Origin: JAFGTP01 sp964472715
Lineage (GTDB): Bacteria > Fidelibacterota > UBA2242 > JAFGTP01
DNA: 22,491 nucleotides
Assembly (NCBI GenBank): GCA_964472715.1
Contig: CAYYMT010000057.1
Coordinates: 1 to 22,491, forward strand
Reading direction: 5' to 3'
Numbering within the stretch: position 1 is the first letter of the stretch; each line of letters opens with the position of its first letter. Below the pieces are notes generated by a model, which did not search any database, had not been told where the DNA came from, and saw only the letters and a list, made by a program, of their open reading frames with translations. Below are positions 22,376-22,491 of this stretch, piece after piece. The position numbers and the translations under genes are program-made.

Positions 22376-22491
22376 ATGGGTTTTGAACCAATTCAAATAC
22401 TTTATGCTGTCTGGGCGATCTCGATTATCATTAATGTTGGCCTCTTGCTGCAAGGGCTTGTTCGCAAGATCGGCGCACGGGTGGGAAAACG
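22376..22491 (+). CDS. Partial NuoH/MbhM-like membrane subunit (first 38 codons)
   Basis: The frame begins with ATG at 22376, with GGAGG 7 bases upstream, and runs off the window. The visible part is one transmembrane helix ('ILYAVWAISIIINVGLLLQG') followed by 'LVRKIGARVGK', which resembles the helix-1 end of NuoH, EchB and MbhM (G-x-x-R-K-x-x-A-R-x-x-x-R-x-G-P-P). If right, it anchors the redox arm to the antiporter arm and shows that the cluster is more than a plain Mrp antiporter. Only 38 residues are available, so the call is tentative. Confidence 0.55.
   Translation, partial: MGFEPIQILYAVWAISIIINVGLLLQGLVRKIGARVGK

Overview
The window looks like chromosomal DNA from an anaerobic or facultative bacterium of the Fibrobacterota-Chlorobiota-Bacteroidota (FCB) side of the tree, for example Calditrichota, KSB1, Ignavibacteriota or Marinimicrobia. 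Reasons: a secreted protein ends in an 'SQNSPNPFNPSTTI' type-IX-secretion-style sorting domain, there is an outer-membrane barrel candidate ending in YYF, a lipoprotein chitobiase, a menaquinone prenyltransferase, a Rex redox repressor, and an energy-converting complex of the Mbh/Mbs/Mrp type. The phylum is an inference from these traits; no marker gene is present.

Layout. 97-1260 (minus): a three-gene operon with a small two-helix membrane protein, a YbjQ/UPF0145 protein and a membrane-anchored protein of unknown function. 1377-2630 (plus): an MtaD-like deaminase. 2747-4219 (plus): a probable outer-membrane beta-barrel. 4300-7248 (minus): a tight operon with a CaCA Na+/Ca2+ exchanger, a nitrilase-fold amidase, a DUF2569-like membrane protein and a TSUP (TauE/SafE) exporter. 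7311-10394 (minus): a very large secreted multidomain protein. 10516-12022 (plus): MenA overlapping a CPBP intramembrane protease. 12118-12249: a small degenerate fragment with an IS-like end. 12266-14929 (minus): a GH20 lipoprotein. 15119-15807: a perfect 26-bp Rex-operator-like palindrome in front of rex.

15898-22491 (plus) is the most interesting part. It carries mrpE, mrpF, mrpG, a DUF4040/MbhD protein, an MbhE-MnhB fusion, mrpC, a 1047-residue protein with two antiporter modules in tandem, and the first 38 codons of an NuoH/MbhM-like subunit. This is the order of the archaeal mbhA-H cluster. It suggests a complete Mbh/Mbs/Mbx-like respiratory complex whose redox subunits lie beyond the right edge. 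The double antiporter is closer in architecture to the sulfane-reductase complex Mbs, which has H and H' subunits, than to hydrogenase Mbh. Rex next door fits control by the NADH/NAD+ ratio.

The operon is interrupted between mrpG and the DUF4040 gene by an AT-rich segment of about 900 bp (16990-17887). Inverted repeats of about 30 bp (28/30 identical) bound it, a third, degenerate copy lies inside the right end, and it encodes a tandem GxxExxY (PDDEXK-like) protein. The first half of that protein keeps every nuclease-type residue and the second half has lost all of them. This looks like a self-contained mobile or intervening element that slipped into an intergenic gap, and it is the best candidate here for an undescribed system.
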